NCBI GenBank assembly: GCA_964612065.1
Contig: CAZTCD010000001.1
Span: forward strand, 39,312-103,311
Direction of reading: 5' to 3'
Origin: JAKFYM01 sp964612065
Lineage (GTDB): Bacteria > Bdellovibrionota > UBA1018 > CAIPTA01
Length of the DNA stretch: 64,000 nt
Shown here piece by piece: positions 31,200 through 39,808 of this stretch. The notes under the pieces were generated by a model. The model worked only from the letters and a program-made list of their open reading frames with translations, was not told the DNA's origin and searched no databases. A program made the translations under genes and the position numbers. Positions within the stretch are counted from its first letter, which is position 1. Each line of letters opens with the position of its first letter.

Positions 31200-33092
31200 T
31201 TATTTCACTTTGGAAAGGTCGGCCACGATCGAAAAAGGGCTTTTGAACACAAAGGTGCCCTCTTGGGGGAGTACATATGCTTCCACTTGGCCCACCAAAT
31301 CTGCAGGATAGAATAGATCCAGCTTTTCCTGGCTCAAAATCAAATGGGTGAAACCCTCGTCTCTCAGAATTTTTAGAAACTCGGAGGCGTTTTTTGAAGA
31401 ATGCAGTCTGGCGTCAAGCCGGGGAGAATCCCAGATTCGCACCACCGGAAAAGGCAGGGAGTGATAGAAGCGGCTCTCTACAAGCAGCGCGGCTTTCATC
31501 CCGAATCGGTAGTGAGAACGGAACCAGCTTTGAGCTTCTCCGCTAACATAGGAGCGGACAAGCAAATGTGCGTTTGGAATGGTATGCAGGCGGCGAATAG
31601 CTTCCCACCGGTATGGCAGGATTAGGCTTACCATCGCGAGTATCAGCCATGGTAGGTGCGTGAGTGTTACTGGTAGGCCAGAGACTATTCTGGTGATGAT
31701 CAATCCTGATACTAGTCCCGCCAATGGAAGTACCGCGCCGAGAAGTCGGAGCTCGGTGGCCTTTCCGGCTAACATGGCGAAGGTGCAGAAACCAATGGTG
31801 ACACCGGCTCCTGCCACTCTCTGACCGACGGGGCTCTTGCGGTGAAATGCGAGAACTGGTGCCATCAGGCAAACCGATGCCATGGGAAACTCTTGAATGA
31901 GTTCTTTGATGCGAAGAAGCGCGGAAGGCGCCTCCTGGTATTTAGCCAACGCTGCAATCCATGTAGGCCCTAAAATTGATTCCGGGAACCAGCTCTGCAG
32001 AAGCGGGAAAAATGGATTTCCAAGATAGATCCAATTTCGCAGCGACAATGGGGCCATTCCGATTACGAAGCCGAGAGCGAAAAGTACCAAACCTTTTGGA
32101 GGGGGCCTCCTGTAAAGCAGGGCTATTGAGAGGCCAGCGATAGCGAAAGCGGAACTTAATTTGGCTATAAATGAAAATCCCCAGATCAATCCTACGAGCG
32201 GGAGTATAGAGATTGCCGTATTTGGGTTCCCCTGATTCTCTTCGTTTCGGGTAAGGAGGGCATATCCACTTAATACCCAAAGAACGATGCCCCAGTCGTT
32301 TTTTGCCATGGGAATGGCGAATTGTAGAGACGCTGGGATTGCGAACAATGACAGCGAGAAAGCCCGCCAAGCGGGATGTGAGATCCAGCGGGCAATCAAT
32401 CCATGTGCGAGTACAAGAGTGCCGCCAAAGCCAAGGATGGAGTGTGTCAATTGACCGAATATCTGGACGGGCAGAAGTCCAAGCCCACCGGTTTTTGCAA
32501 ACAAGAAGTGGGGCCACAGGAAGAGCAGCTCAAATCCTCCTTCTTGAAAGCTGGCGACCGAATCCGCCGGAAAGTAAATTTTGCCGGCCTCCCAGAACTG
32601 CCTGGCTCCCACCAGGTGATGGTGGAGAGGATCCCAATAGGAATGAATCGGCAGGCTATCTAGAGCGAGCAGCAGGAAAATCAAGCCGAGAGGTAGGTAC
32701 GCGATGGAGCTCCATTTTAACTTTACCAACCTTGGGAGGGGGGAAAGTGCCAGGCCGAGGGACTGAAGAATAAAGAGGAAGTAGCGTACGTCCGGCTGAA
32801 GCAGTTCTCCTATCCCAAGTAGAAACGCAATGATGGCATATAGTAACGATCCCGTGGCCAGGGATAGTCCCGCGGAAGGAAGAGAGCTGTCGACAAAGCG
32901 CAAAATCACTTGACCCCAAGCCAAGATGCCGAATACCCAGAGGAGGAATTGACCTAATATCGAGATCCAGTGCCCGGCCGCAAGTGGATCCTCTACCCGG
33001 CCGGGGGGGGCGGAAAGAAAGTCAAGAAAGAGAAAGATGAAAAATACAGTGAAGAACTTGATGAGAAAGTCTCGATAGCCTCTAGGACTCAT
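31200..33092 (-). CDS. Large multi-spanning membrane protein, GT-C glycosyltransferase-like
   Basis: A 630-aa protein with about twelve membrane helices and a soluble C-terminal domain of about 130 residues. The first large periplasmic loop has SYWDPLHHHLVGARQFWEAG, which recalls the acidic first-loop motif of GT-C enzymes, followed by a long loop (FQEGGFELLFLWP). GT-C proteins move sugars or other groups from lipid carriers in the envelope. The family is not certain. Its ATG overlaps the stop of the HemX/CcsA-like gene (ATGA), so the two are coupled. Confidence 0.6.
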   Translation of the reverse strand: MSPRGYRDFLIKFFTVFFIFLFLDFLSAPPGRVEDPLAAGHWISILGQFLLWVFGILAWGQVILRFVDSSLPSAGLSLATGSLLYAIIAFLLGIGELLQPDVRYFLFILQSLGLALSPLPRLVKLKWSSIAYLPLGLIFLLLALDSLPIHSYWDPLHHHLVGARQFWEAGKIYFPADSVASFQEGGFELLFLWPHFLFAKTGGLGLLPVQIFGQLTHSILGFGGTLVLAHGLIARWISHPAWRAFSLSLFAIPASLQFAIPMAKNDWGIVLWVLSGYALLTRNEENQGNPNTAISILPLVGLIWGFSFIAKLSSAFAIAGLSIALLYRRPPPKGLVLFALGFVIGMAPLSLRNWIYLGNPFFPLLQSWFPESILGPTWIAALAKYQEAPSALLRIKELIQEFPMASVCLMAPVLAFHRKSPVGQRVAGAGVTIGFCTFAMLAGKATELRLLGAVLPLAGLVSGLIITRIVSGLPVTLTHLPWLILAMVSLILPYRWEAIRRLHTIPNAHLLVRSYVSGEAQSWFRSHYRFGMKAALLVESRFYHSLPFPVVRIWDSPRLDARLHSSKNASEFLKILRDEGFTHLILSQEKLDLFYPADLVGQVEAYVLPQEGTFVFKSPFSIVADLSKVK

Positions 33093-33919
33093 CGCGTGCC
33101 TAAAAGGCCTTGCGTTAAATGCCCGCCAATCAAAACCAGAAGTCCCGCCAGATACAGTGCCGCGCTTTTAAGATTCTTCCAGCCAAAAAAGAGGCGAGTA
33201 TGAAGGTAGATTCCGCATAGAAACCAAGCCGTCAATGCGAGAAGACTTTCTCCTTGCCTGGCCAATAGCTGCTCGGGTGTGGGAAGGCGGTTCATTTCCA
33301 TCAATAGAAGCAGTTCAGTAATGATACCGGCCGTAAGGAGGGGAAGGGCCCAAAGCACCATTCGATAACCCATGCGATCGATGCGCCATAGGTCTCGCTC
33401 CATCGACGCGAGCTGTGCTTGATTGGCGAATTTCGTGCGATAGTTGATGCGTAGGTATGAGAGAACCAGCGGAAATGCCAGTATGCAAAATGCGTAACCG
33501 AGCAGGAAGCAGAGACGATGAAAACTAAGCCATTGAAAATCGTTCGTAAATACCCCACGCAGTAAATTTGCTGCCGTGGCGGAAATTGTTAGTGATAGGG
33601 CGGTCCATAAATTTGCAAAAACAGAAGTCAAGGTGTTGCCGTAGGCAACTTCTGTAACCATCTGAGCAGCGGCGATTGCCCAGGCAAATAGAAGAAAGCT
33701 TACTGGTCGTTCATAGCGGGCAGAATGAACTTCTCCATTCACTACCTGGAGTTTTCCGATGTAAAGCACCAAGGCTAGGGTAAAGGTGAGTATTGCCAGC
33801 TTTTCCACCGAGGAAGCAATAACCTCCAGTCTGCGATTACCGTGGGTCCAAAGATAGAACCGCGACAGAAAAGAGGCCCAGTAGAGGACAGCCGATAAGA
33901 TGAAAATTTCCTCCGTCAT
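33089..33919 (-). CDS. Cytochrome c assembly-like membrane protein (HemX/CcsA family)
   Basis: A 276-aa protein with about eight membrane helices. The central and last thirds follow the family: FHRLCFLLGYAFCILAFPLV, RMVLWALPLLTAGIITE, and LLALTAWFLCGIYLHTRLFFGW then a final helix. In this family such proteins handle heme for c-type cytochromes (CcsA) or heme synthesis (HemX). The tryptophan-rich WWD motif of true CcsA is not seen, so HemX-like is the better name. No heme genes are adjacent. It is divergent from the FHA-sigma54 gene and coupled to the GT-C-like gene. Confidence 0.65.
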   Translation of the reverse strand: MTEEIFILSAVLYWASFLSRFYLWTHGNRRLEVIASSVEKLAILTFTLALVLYIGKLQVVNGEVHSARYERPVSFLLFAWAIAAAQMVTEVAYGNTLTSVFANLWTALSLTISATAANLLRGVFTNDFQWLSFHRLCFLLGYAFCILAFPLVLSYLRINYRTKFANQAQLASMERDLWRIDRMGYRMVLWALPLLTAGIITELLLLMEMNRLPTPEQLLARQGESLLALTAWFLCGIYLHTRLFFGWKNLKSAALYLAGLLVLIGGHLTQGLLGTR

Positions 33920-34035
33920 ACCGAGAGCTTGCGGCAGCGAGCGAATGTAGTCAAGTGGCAGGCTATTTGCTTTGCCGTGAAAGCCGAAGGGCTGTGTCGC
34001 GGCTTCTGGCTCGGTCGTCCAATCAGGGAGTCAAG

Positions 34036-35358
34036 GTGAAAGAAACGCAAAAAGATCAAGCTGAGTGGATCAGGTCTCCGATAACAGAAAGGACGAAACG
34101 ACTTCGGCCGGACAGGGAATTGACTATTCATCCGTTCAACGGCCGAAAGAAGAAGATTCGTTTAATTAGAACGGAGATATTCATTGGGGCCTCTCCTGGT
34201 TGTGACCTGCGCATGGAGGATCCGTTCATTTCAGCCCGTCACGCGGTACTTCGCTTAGAGGAAAGCGGGGGTGGTTATGTAGTTGAGGATCTGTCCTCTC
34301 GAAATGGCGTCTTTTTAAATGGGGTCAGGGTCAACTCGGCGCCCCTTCCTGCGGTGGGATCTCTTCGTATTGGAAGATCAACGATAAGTTGGACCCAGGA
34401 CTCCGTAGAATCAAGCATTCTTACCCAAGGGTATGTGATGGCTGATCCAAAAATGTTCGAAGTGGCGGAAGCTGTGAAGAGAGCAGCTCAGTGTCGTGTT
34501 CCGGTTCTGTTTCTCGGGGAGACCGGTACTGGAAAAGACGTGCTTGCAAGAGCCTTGCATCAATTGGGAAGCGGTGGTTCAGCCCCTTACGTACCAATCA
34601 ATTGTTCTTTAACGGGGGGGCCGCTTGCCGAGAGCGAGCTGTTTGGGCATCGGAAGGGAGCATTTACCGGTGCGGAGACTGCCCGCATTGGTGCTCTACG
34701 ATCGGCAGATGGCGGAACTCTTTTTCTGGATGAGGTTGCAGATATGCCCATGGGGGCACAGGTGAAATTGCTCCGGGCGCTCGAGGGCGGGGAGGTTAAA
34801 GCGCTTGGAGCGGATCGGGCCGATAAAGCGGAGTTTCGCCTAATATCGGCAACCAGCCGGGATCTCGATGCCCGAATTGAAGACGGTTCCTTTCGGTCAG
34901 ATCTATACTTCCGAGTGGCCGGTATCGTGGTGAACGTGCCACCTCTTCGTGCGCGGCCTCGCGATATTGTTGCGATCAGCAAAAAAATGGCTCAGGATCG
35001 CGGGCTCGAATTGGACGATAGTGCAGAAGAGCGGCTGTTGAATTATGCATGGCCGGGAAATGTACGTGAGCTTCGTGCTTGCATGGAGCGCGCTATAGGT
35101 CTTGCCAGTTCCACCGGATTCCTTCGTATAGTTGCCGATCACCTGAATGGAATGGAGAGAAGGACTCTTCGATTGCAGGAGCCAGAGTCTATTCGGAGAA
35201 CTCTGCATGAAGCCGAGAGGGAGTGTCTTGAGGGCGCTCTCGAGCGAAATGGATGGGCAAGGAAGGCAACTGCGATTGAGTTAGGTATCTCGAGATCCGG
35301 TCTATGGGAAAAAATGCGACGGCACGGATTTACCCGGACAGTGGAAAAGTCTTATTGA
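34036..35358 (+). CDS. Sigma54-dependent activator with N-terminal FHA domain
   Basis: The GTG at 34036 has AGGGAG 5 nt upstream; the frame is open back to 33955 without such a site. The 440-aa protein has an FHA domain (about residues 42-100: FIGASPGCDL, ISARHAV, SSRNGVFLNG), a sigma54-type AAA+ domain (GETGTGKDVLARALH Walker A, ELFGHRKGAFTGA with the GAFTGA loop that contacts sigma54, GGTLFLDEVADM Walker B) and a Fis-type helix-turn-helix (KATAIELGISRSGLWEKM). FHA domains bind phosphothreonine, so it is probably controlled by a Ser/Thr kinase, not by a two-component partner. Such FHA activators are common in myxobacteria. Confidence 0.9.
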   Translation: MKETQKDQAEWIRSPITERTKRLRPDRELTIHPFNGRKKKIRLIRTEIFIGASPGCDLRMEDPFISARHAVLRLEESGGGYVVEDLSSRNGVFLNGVRVNSAPLPAVGSLRIGRSTISWTQDSVESSILTQGYVMADPKMFEVAEAVKRAAQCRVPVLFLGETGTGKDVLARALHQLGSGGSAPYVPINCSLTGGPLAESELFGHRKGAFTGAETARIGALRSADGGTLFLDEVADMPMGAQVKLLRALEGGEVKALGADRADKAEFRLISATSRDLDARIEDGSFRSDLYFRVAGIVVNVPPLRARPRDIVAISKKMAQDRGLELDDSAEERLLNYAWPGNVRELRACMERAIGLASSTGFLRIVADHLNGMERRTLRLQEPESIRRTLHEAERECLEGALERNGWARKATAIELGISRSGLWEKMRRHGFTRTVEKSY

Positions 35359-36023
35359 ACTATCAGGTTGTGAATAAATACTTCCTCGACAGCGGAGCCA
35401 TGTGGCATCGCCTTCGTGAGAGATGCCTTTAATTTTTCACGAGCCTTGGCTTTTCCTTCTTCTGTCAGAAGGTTCACTTGCTCTTTGTAAAGCGAGTAAA
35501 AAGCTTCGGCAGCGCGGTCGTGGAAAATCGATGACTGATCTTCGACCATGGCAGCCGCTTTCGTATCGCTTACACGTACCCAGAGGTCTACACTCATCAA
35601 GGCTTCGTTGCGAGGCGGACCTACCCAAGCATTTGCCGAGAATTGTCCGAGAGCTACCAGTTCCGCTTTTTCTTCGCTCTTACGTTTCAATTCAGACAAC
35701 TCATGAGAGTACTCTGCCTTTATTTTTTCGTGCTCCGATGAGGTTTTTAGCTTCACAAGGATCTTTTTTGCCAATGAACCTGCGCTAACAATCGAGATCA
35801 CGGCTAGAACTAAAAACAAAAGTACTTGAGCGCGCGTGAGGGTAGTTCCCTCTTTGTAAATCGCGGAAAGGGATGTCGGGTCTGGTGGCTTGGAAGACGC
35901 GTTGGCCGACCTCGCGGCTAGTTTTTCCTTCAGTTTACGTACAAATTCGATTTTGTCGGCTTTTTCCGAGGCCTGGGTTTTCAGGCTGGAAAGCTTTTCC
36001 TTAAACGCGTCAAGCTTGGACAT
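35352..36023 (-). CDS. FliL-like single-span membrane protein
   Basis: From the ATG at 36023, 223 residues. Residues 1-60 are charged and coiled-coil-like, one membrane helix follows (about 65-85), then a periplasmic domain. The end, KAREKLKASLTKAMPHGSAVEEVFIHNLIVQ in two parts, matches the close of FliL proteins, which stabilise the flagellar stator and basal body. The long cytoplasmic N-terminal coil is not typical of FliL. No flagellar genes are near, so this is an orphan. The last 7 bp overlap the convergent sigma54 activator gene. Confidence 0.65.
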   Translation of the reverse strand: MSKLDAFKEKLSSLKTQASEKADKIEFVRKLKEKLAARSANASSKPPDPTSLSAIYKEGTTLTRAQVLLFLVLAVISIVSAGSLAKKILVKLKTSSEHEKIKAEYSHELSELKRKSEEKAELVALGQFSANAWVGPPRNEALMSVDLWVRVSDTKAAAMVEDQSSIFHDRAAEAFYSLYKEQVNLLTEEGKAKAREKLKASLTKAMPHGSAVEEVFIHNLIVQ

Positions 36024-36122
36024 CAATCCAGCTTAACCCGGCCTTGGATCTAAGGGAAAGAAGCGAAAAAGTCGGTAAAAAAAATGAGGGAAGCGCCGAT
36101 AGGCTCTTACTGAGAGGGCCTT

Positions 36123-36563
36123 ATGAAAAATGGATTTTTCAAGTCTGCTTCCTTTGCCTGTTTATTTCTTGCCGCTATCACGATTCCAGGTTGTGCCTCC
36201 TTCCTTCAGTTAGGGGATCATGGAGACGACCCGTCTGAATATGATCGAGGTTATGACTCGATGGAGGATGGCCTGGAGGCCAACACGGAGGCGGATCGAT
36301 CGCCCGTTGCCGAGGGCTTGGAGACCGATGACGGTGCCGACTATTCAAAGCGGCGTGTGAAGCGCGCTATTGCGGCCCGGGACGTAGTTCTGGGAATGAC
36401 CCGCAGGGAAGTGTCAGAAAGCTGGGGCCAGCCCACGCAGCGCGAAGTCGCCGGCCGAGGTAACGGCGGGCATGAGAGATGGACCTATGGTTCCCGTTAT
36501 TCTTTGAATGGTTCAAGAACAGTAATTTTTGAGAACGGTCGAGTGGCAGGTTGGAGCCAATAG
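36123..36563 (+). CDS. Lipoprotein with BamE/SmpA-like domain
   Basis: A 146-aa protein with a lipoprotein signal (lipobox PGC, Cys24). A strongly acidic linker (residues 30-75) leads to a small domain, DVVLGMTRREVSESWGQPTQ, then GGHERWTYGSR and VIFENGRVAGWSQ, with the layout of the SmpA/OmlA/BamE fold (a helix with G(M/Q)xxxxVxxxxGxP, then strands with ERWxY). BamE works with the outer-membrane BAM complex, but many small lipoproteins share this fold. Start has a GAGGG-type site. Confidence 0.7.
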   Translation: MKNGFFKSASFACLFLAAITIPGCASFLQLGDHGDDPSEYDRGYDSMEDGLEANTEADRSPVAEGLETDDGADYSKRRVKRAIAARDVVLGMTRREVSESWGQPTQREVAGRGNGGHERWTYGSRYSLNGSRTVIFENGRVAGWSQ

Positions 36564-36596
36564 GCGAGTCCTTCTGAAAGGAATTTCAGGTCATTT

Positions 36597-37265
36597 ATGA
36601 AGCGAACGGCGAAAGTGGCCGGCAGCTTGGTGGCAACTGTGTCGCTGGCTGCTGTGCTTTTTTTCTTTCTCGTAGTGCCTGCAAGAGCTCCAGTTGGAGG
36701 GAAGCTGTGGACAGGCGGAAGGACGATAGCTTCTTTACAGGAAGAGGATTTCGACCGGCGGTTGCTTAAGCTTCAGCTCTGTTATGGGGTGCGTATCGTT
36801 TCAGACCGCTGCACGCTTGGCAGGAGACGAGTTTGTAAAGCGATGCTGGTCCATGAGCTTGAGCCGGTTTTCGAGCGGAGTGGCGCGTATCTAAAAAACC
36901 CTGTGGAATTTCATTGTCATGACACAGCAGTGGGAAAATCCATTCTAGATGATGAAGACTCAGTGAGCTTGCGCCCCAATCTTGAAATGGCTGCGATCAG
37001 GAGGGCTCTTGATTCGAACTTAGTCAGCAACCATGCCGTTGAAGAGCAGCATGATACCGCCAGGGCTGCGTGCGAATTTCTTACAGACTGCAAATGGTCA
37101 ATGCGCCCACAATCTTTCTCAGTTAGAAAGATCGCATCTTGTATTTCGACCCCTAATGCTGCGCATCGCAAGGCGCTGCTAAATGAAGCTGGAGCCATGC
37201 TTTTCGGGGGGAAAGCCACCCGCAGAAACAGCCTGTATTCACGTATTATGAATGACGGAAAATAA
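36597..37265 (+). CDS. Protein of unknown function with N-terminal membrane anchor
   Basis: A 222-aa protein with a hydrophobic helix at residues 12-28 (SLAAVLFFFLVVPA), then a soluble part with several Cys (LCYGVRIVSDRCTLG, VCKAM, FHCHD, ACEFLTDC, ASCIS), suggesting disulphides and a periplasmic place. No domain recognised. It starts 33 bp after the lipoprotein gene and ends 58 bp before accA, so it may share transcription with the lipoprotein. Ribosome site weak (AGG). Confidence 0.5.
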   Translation: MKRTAKVAGSLVATVSLAAVLFFFLVVPARAPVGGKLWTGGRTIASLQEEDFDRRLLKLQLCYGVRIVSDRCTLGRRRVCKAMLVHELEPVFERSGAYLKNPVEFHCHDTAVGKSILDDEDSVSLRPNLEMAAIRRALDSNLVSNHAVEEQHDTARAACEFLTDCKWSMRPQSFSVRKIASCISTPNAAHRKALLNEAGAMLFGGKATRRNSLYSRIMNDGK

Positions 37266-37323
37266 CGAATTCAGTGAGCTCCCTCTACCTGCTCGGCTGT
37301 GTATTTGCTAATGTTAAATCCTT

Positions 37324-38292
37324 ATGGACGCATATTACGAGTTTGAACGACCCATCACGAATCTTGAGAAAAAGATTTCTGATCTCAAGGAAATGTCTAT
37401 TCAGGAAAAAATGGACTTTTCCACGGAGATCGGAGCTTTGGAGAAAAAGCTCGAGCAACTGATCGGCGAGGTTTATACGAACCTCACTCCCTGGCAACGC
37501 GTTCAGTTATCGAGGCATCCGCAAAGGCCCTACTCAGAAGACTACATCAGCCTTCTCTTCACTGACTTCCAGGAACTTCATGGAGATCGAAAGTTCAAAG
37601 ACGATGCCGCGATCATTGGAGGCCTCGCGCGGTTTCGTGGCCAGCCCGTGCTCGTAATCGGCCAGCAGAAAGGGCGTGGAACCAAAGAGAAAATGAAGCG
37701 CAACTTCGGAATGGTTAAGCCAGAGGGATACAGGAAGGCCATTCGTCTGATGGAAATGGCGGCGCGATTCGATGTTCCGATTATTACTCTTGTGGATACC
37801 CCTGGAGCTTATCCTGGAATCGACGCCGAGGAGAGGGGGCAGTCTGAGGCGATTGCGGATAGCATCATGAGAATGTTCAATCTTGCTGTTCCTGTTGTAA
37901 CTGTGGTTATAGGAGAAGGCGGCTCGGGAGGGGCGTTGGCTATCGCGGTGGCAGATAAGGTATTGATGCAGGAGTTTTCCACGTACTCTGTGATTTCGCC
38001 GGAGAGCTGTGCCTCGATTCTTTGGAGCGATAGCGCTATGTGTGAGCAGGCTGCGAAAGTTCTGAAATTGAGCGCGCCGGAAGTTAAAAAACTCGGAGTG
38101 ATCAACGACATTGTAAGAGAACCTCAAGGCGGTGCGCACCGAAACCATGAAGAGGCTGCCACTCTTCTGGGAGACAGCCTTGCGAAGCAGCTTGAAGATC
38201 TGATGGGCCATGATGGACAGCGCCTCATTAAGGATCGAATCGCTCGATTCCGTAAAATGGGAACTGAATATATTCTTGGTGCCGGACGATAA
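37324..38292 (+). CDS. accA: Acetyl-CoA carboxylase carboxyltransferase subunit alpha
   Basis: A 322-aa enzyme subunit that, with AccD, passes the carboxyl group from biotin to acetyl-CoA to form malonyl-CoA, the first step of fatty acid synthesis. The N-terminal coil (EFERPITNLEKKISDLKEM), HPQRPYSEDYI, FGMVKPEGYRKAIRLM, DTPGAYPGIDAEERGQSEAI and EGGSGGALAI are the family blocks. Length is normal. No clear ribosome site lies before the ATG. It heads a row with yicC (12-bp gap), gmk (4-bp gap) and rsh (8-bp overlap), likely one operon linking lipid and nucleotide metabolism. Confidence 0.95.
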   Translation: MDAYYEFERPITNLEKKISDLKEMSIQEKMDFSTEIGALEKKLEQLIGEVYTNLTPWQRVQLSRHPQRPYSEDYISLLFTDFQELHGDRKFKDDAAIIGGLARFRGQPVLVIGQQKGRGTKEKMKRNFGMVKPEGYRKAIRLMEMAARFDVPIITLVDTPGAYPGIDAEERGQSEAIADSIMRMFNLAVPVVTVVIGEGGSGGALAIAVADKVLMQEFSTYSVISPESCASILWSDSAMCEQAAKVLKLSAPEVKKLGVINDIVREPQGGAHRNHEEAATLLGDSLAKQLEDLMGHDGQRLIKDRIARFRKMGTEYILGAGR

Positions 38293-38304
38293 GGCGGTGT
38301 TGGT

Positions 38305-39228
38305 TTGACTAATAAGGAAGCAGCCCCTATCGAAAGTTCATTGCACTCCATGACCGGGTATGGCCGGGGAAGCGTGAGTAGTGAAAAAGTAAGAGCAACA
38401 GTTGAGCTGAGATCGGTAAATGGGCGCTTTCTCGAAATTCGTGCCAAGCTCCCACGGTCGTTATTGTTTCTTGAACCGGATCTCCGGGCGATGCTGGAAA
38501 AGAAGCTGCGGAGAGGAGTGGTTGACTTTACGGTAACGATTCATCCGGTTGAGCCGGCGTTGTCGGTGCACATCGCTGAAGATGTTGCTACGGCTTACGT
38601 TCAGCAAGCCGAAAGACTCGCGGAAGATCATGAAATTTCCAGCGGGATTACGGCATTGTCATTATTGAGGTTGCCGGGGGTCGCTGTTACTGACGATCCG
38701 AGCGCCGTTTTTGGTGCTGAAGCTGGAGACGTGGTCAAGCAGGCCCTTGACCAGGCTCTTTCCGCTCTTATTGAAATGAGAAGAAGCGAAGGAGAAAAGC
38801 TGGAGCGTGTGCTGCTTCGCGAGCTCATGGAAATCAAAGGGCATAAGGAGTGGATTCGGAAACATCGAGAAGACCTCAATGAGCGGCACTATAAGCGCCT
38901 GGAGGCTCGAATTTCCCAATGGGTGGAGAAAAGCCGGGGGGTACTGGAAGAGACCAGGCTTTATCAGGAGGTGGCTTTCTATTTGGACCGGGCCGATGTT
39001 ACCGAAGAGCTAGATCGGCTTGCTAGCCATTTGAAGCAATGCGAAGAGGCGCTCAGCTACGCGGGTGCGAAGAGCGTAGGAAAGAGGCTTGAATTCCTTA
39101 GTCAGGAGATTGCTCGCGAAGTGAATACTATCGGAGCGAAGAGTGATTTGGTTGAGATCACCAATCATGTCGTGGAAATGAAACTGACCTTGGAAAAGGT
39201 TCGGGAGCAGGTTCAGAACCTCGAGTAA
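38305..39228 (+). CDS. yicC: YicC-family endoribonuclease
   Basis: A 307-aa protein with SMTGYGRG, the family start, at residue 15 and the C-terminal DUF1732 part (KRLEFLSQEIAREVNTIGAKSD and the helix to the end). YicC proteins cleave RNA; E. coli YicC helps destroy a small RNA. The start is given as the TTG at 38305; the usual start (a few residues before SMTGYG) suggests a TTG at 38341 as another choice. It lies in the accA-yicC-gmk-rsh row, and yicC next to gmk is a common order. Confidence 0.9.
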   Translation: MTNKEAAPIESSLHSMTGYGRGSVSSEKVRATVELRSVNGRFLEIRAKLPRSLLFLEPDLRAMLEKKLRRGVVDFTVTIHPVEPALSVHIAEDVATAYVQQAERLAEDHEISSGITALSLLRLPGVAVTDDPSAVFGAEAGDVVKQALDQALSALIEMRRSEGEKLERVLLRELMEIKGHKEWIRKHREDLNERHYKRLEARISQWVEKSRGVLEETRLYQEVAFYLDRADVTEELDRLASHLKQCEEALSYAGAKSVGKRLEFLSQEIAREVNTIGAKSDLVEITNHVVEMKLTLEKVREQVQNLE

Positions 39229-39232
39229 CCAA

Positions 39233-39808
39233 ATGAACTCTTTCAAAAGACAGTTCGTAGCTTTGGCTGCTCCGAGCGGTGGTGGGAAAACGACACTTTG
39301 CGGAATGCTACTGAAGCGTTTTCCTGATCTTGCACTCAGTGTTTCTTTCACCACGAGACTCCCCCGAGGTACTGAGCGGGATGGGGTGGAGTATAAATTT
39401 GTAGGTAAGCCAGAGTTCGAACAGCTGATTCAGGCAGGAAGTTTGATTGAGTGGGCCGAGGTGCATGGAAACTTTTATGGTACCAGCCGCGACTTTCTTG
39501 AAGGGCAAAGTAAGTCGGGAAAGGTTGTGCTTTTAGATATAGATGTGCAAGGAGTGGAGTCTTTGCGATCGGCGTTCGGGCACCGGTGTCTGAGCATATT
39601 TATCCTTCCTCCTGACATGAGCACACTTGAAGAGAGACTTAGAAGCCGTAGTACTGAGTCTGAGGAAAAAATTCAGAGACGACTGAAGAACGCTGCAGAG
39701 GAGATAGCTAAGTCTGGAAAATTTGATTTTCGCATAGTCAATCGGGACCTGGACGCCAGTTTTTCTGAGTTATGCGAGATACTCCGAAAGGAGGTGGGGC
39801 TTGCTTAG
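39233..39808 (+). CDS. gmk: Guanylate kinase
   Basis: A 191-aa kinase that makes GDP from GMP with ATP. Walker A is APSGGGKTTL; SVSFTTRLPRGTERDGVEY is the GMP-binding block; IEWAEVHGNFYGTS and VLLDIDVQGVESL follow, all as in the family. It begins 4 bp after yicC and its last 8 bp overlap rsh. The rpoZ gene that often lies between gmk and spoT in proteobacteria is absent. Confidence 0.96.
   Translation: MNSFKRQFVALAAPSGGGKTTLCGMLLKRFPDLALSVSFTTRLPRGTERDGVEYKFVGKPEFEQLIQAGSLIEWAEVHGNFYGTSRDFLEGQSKSGKVVLLDIDVQGVESLRSAFGHRCLSIFILPPDMSTLEERLRSRSTESEEKIQRRLKNAAEEIAKSGKFDFRIVNRDLDASFSELCEILRKEVGLA

Noticed and set aside
37534..38211. 225-aa minus-strand open frame
   Set aside because: Antisense shadow of accA.
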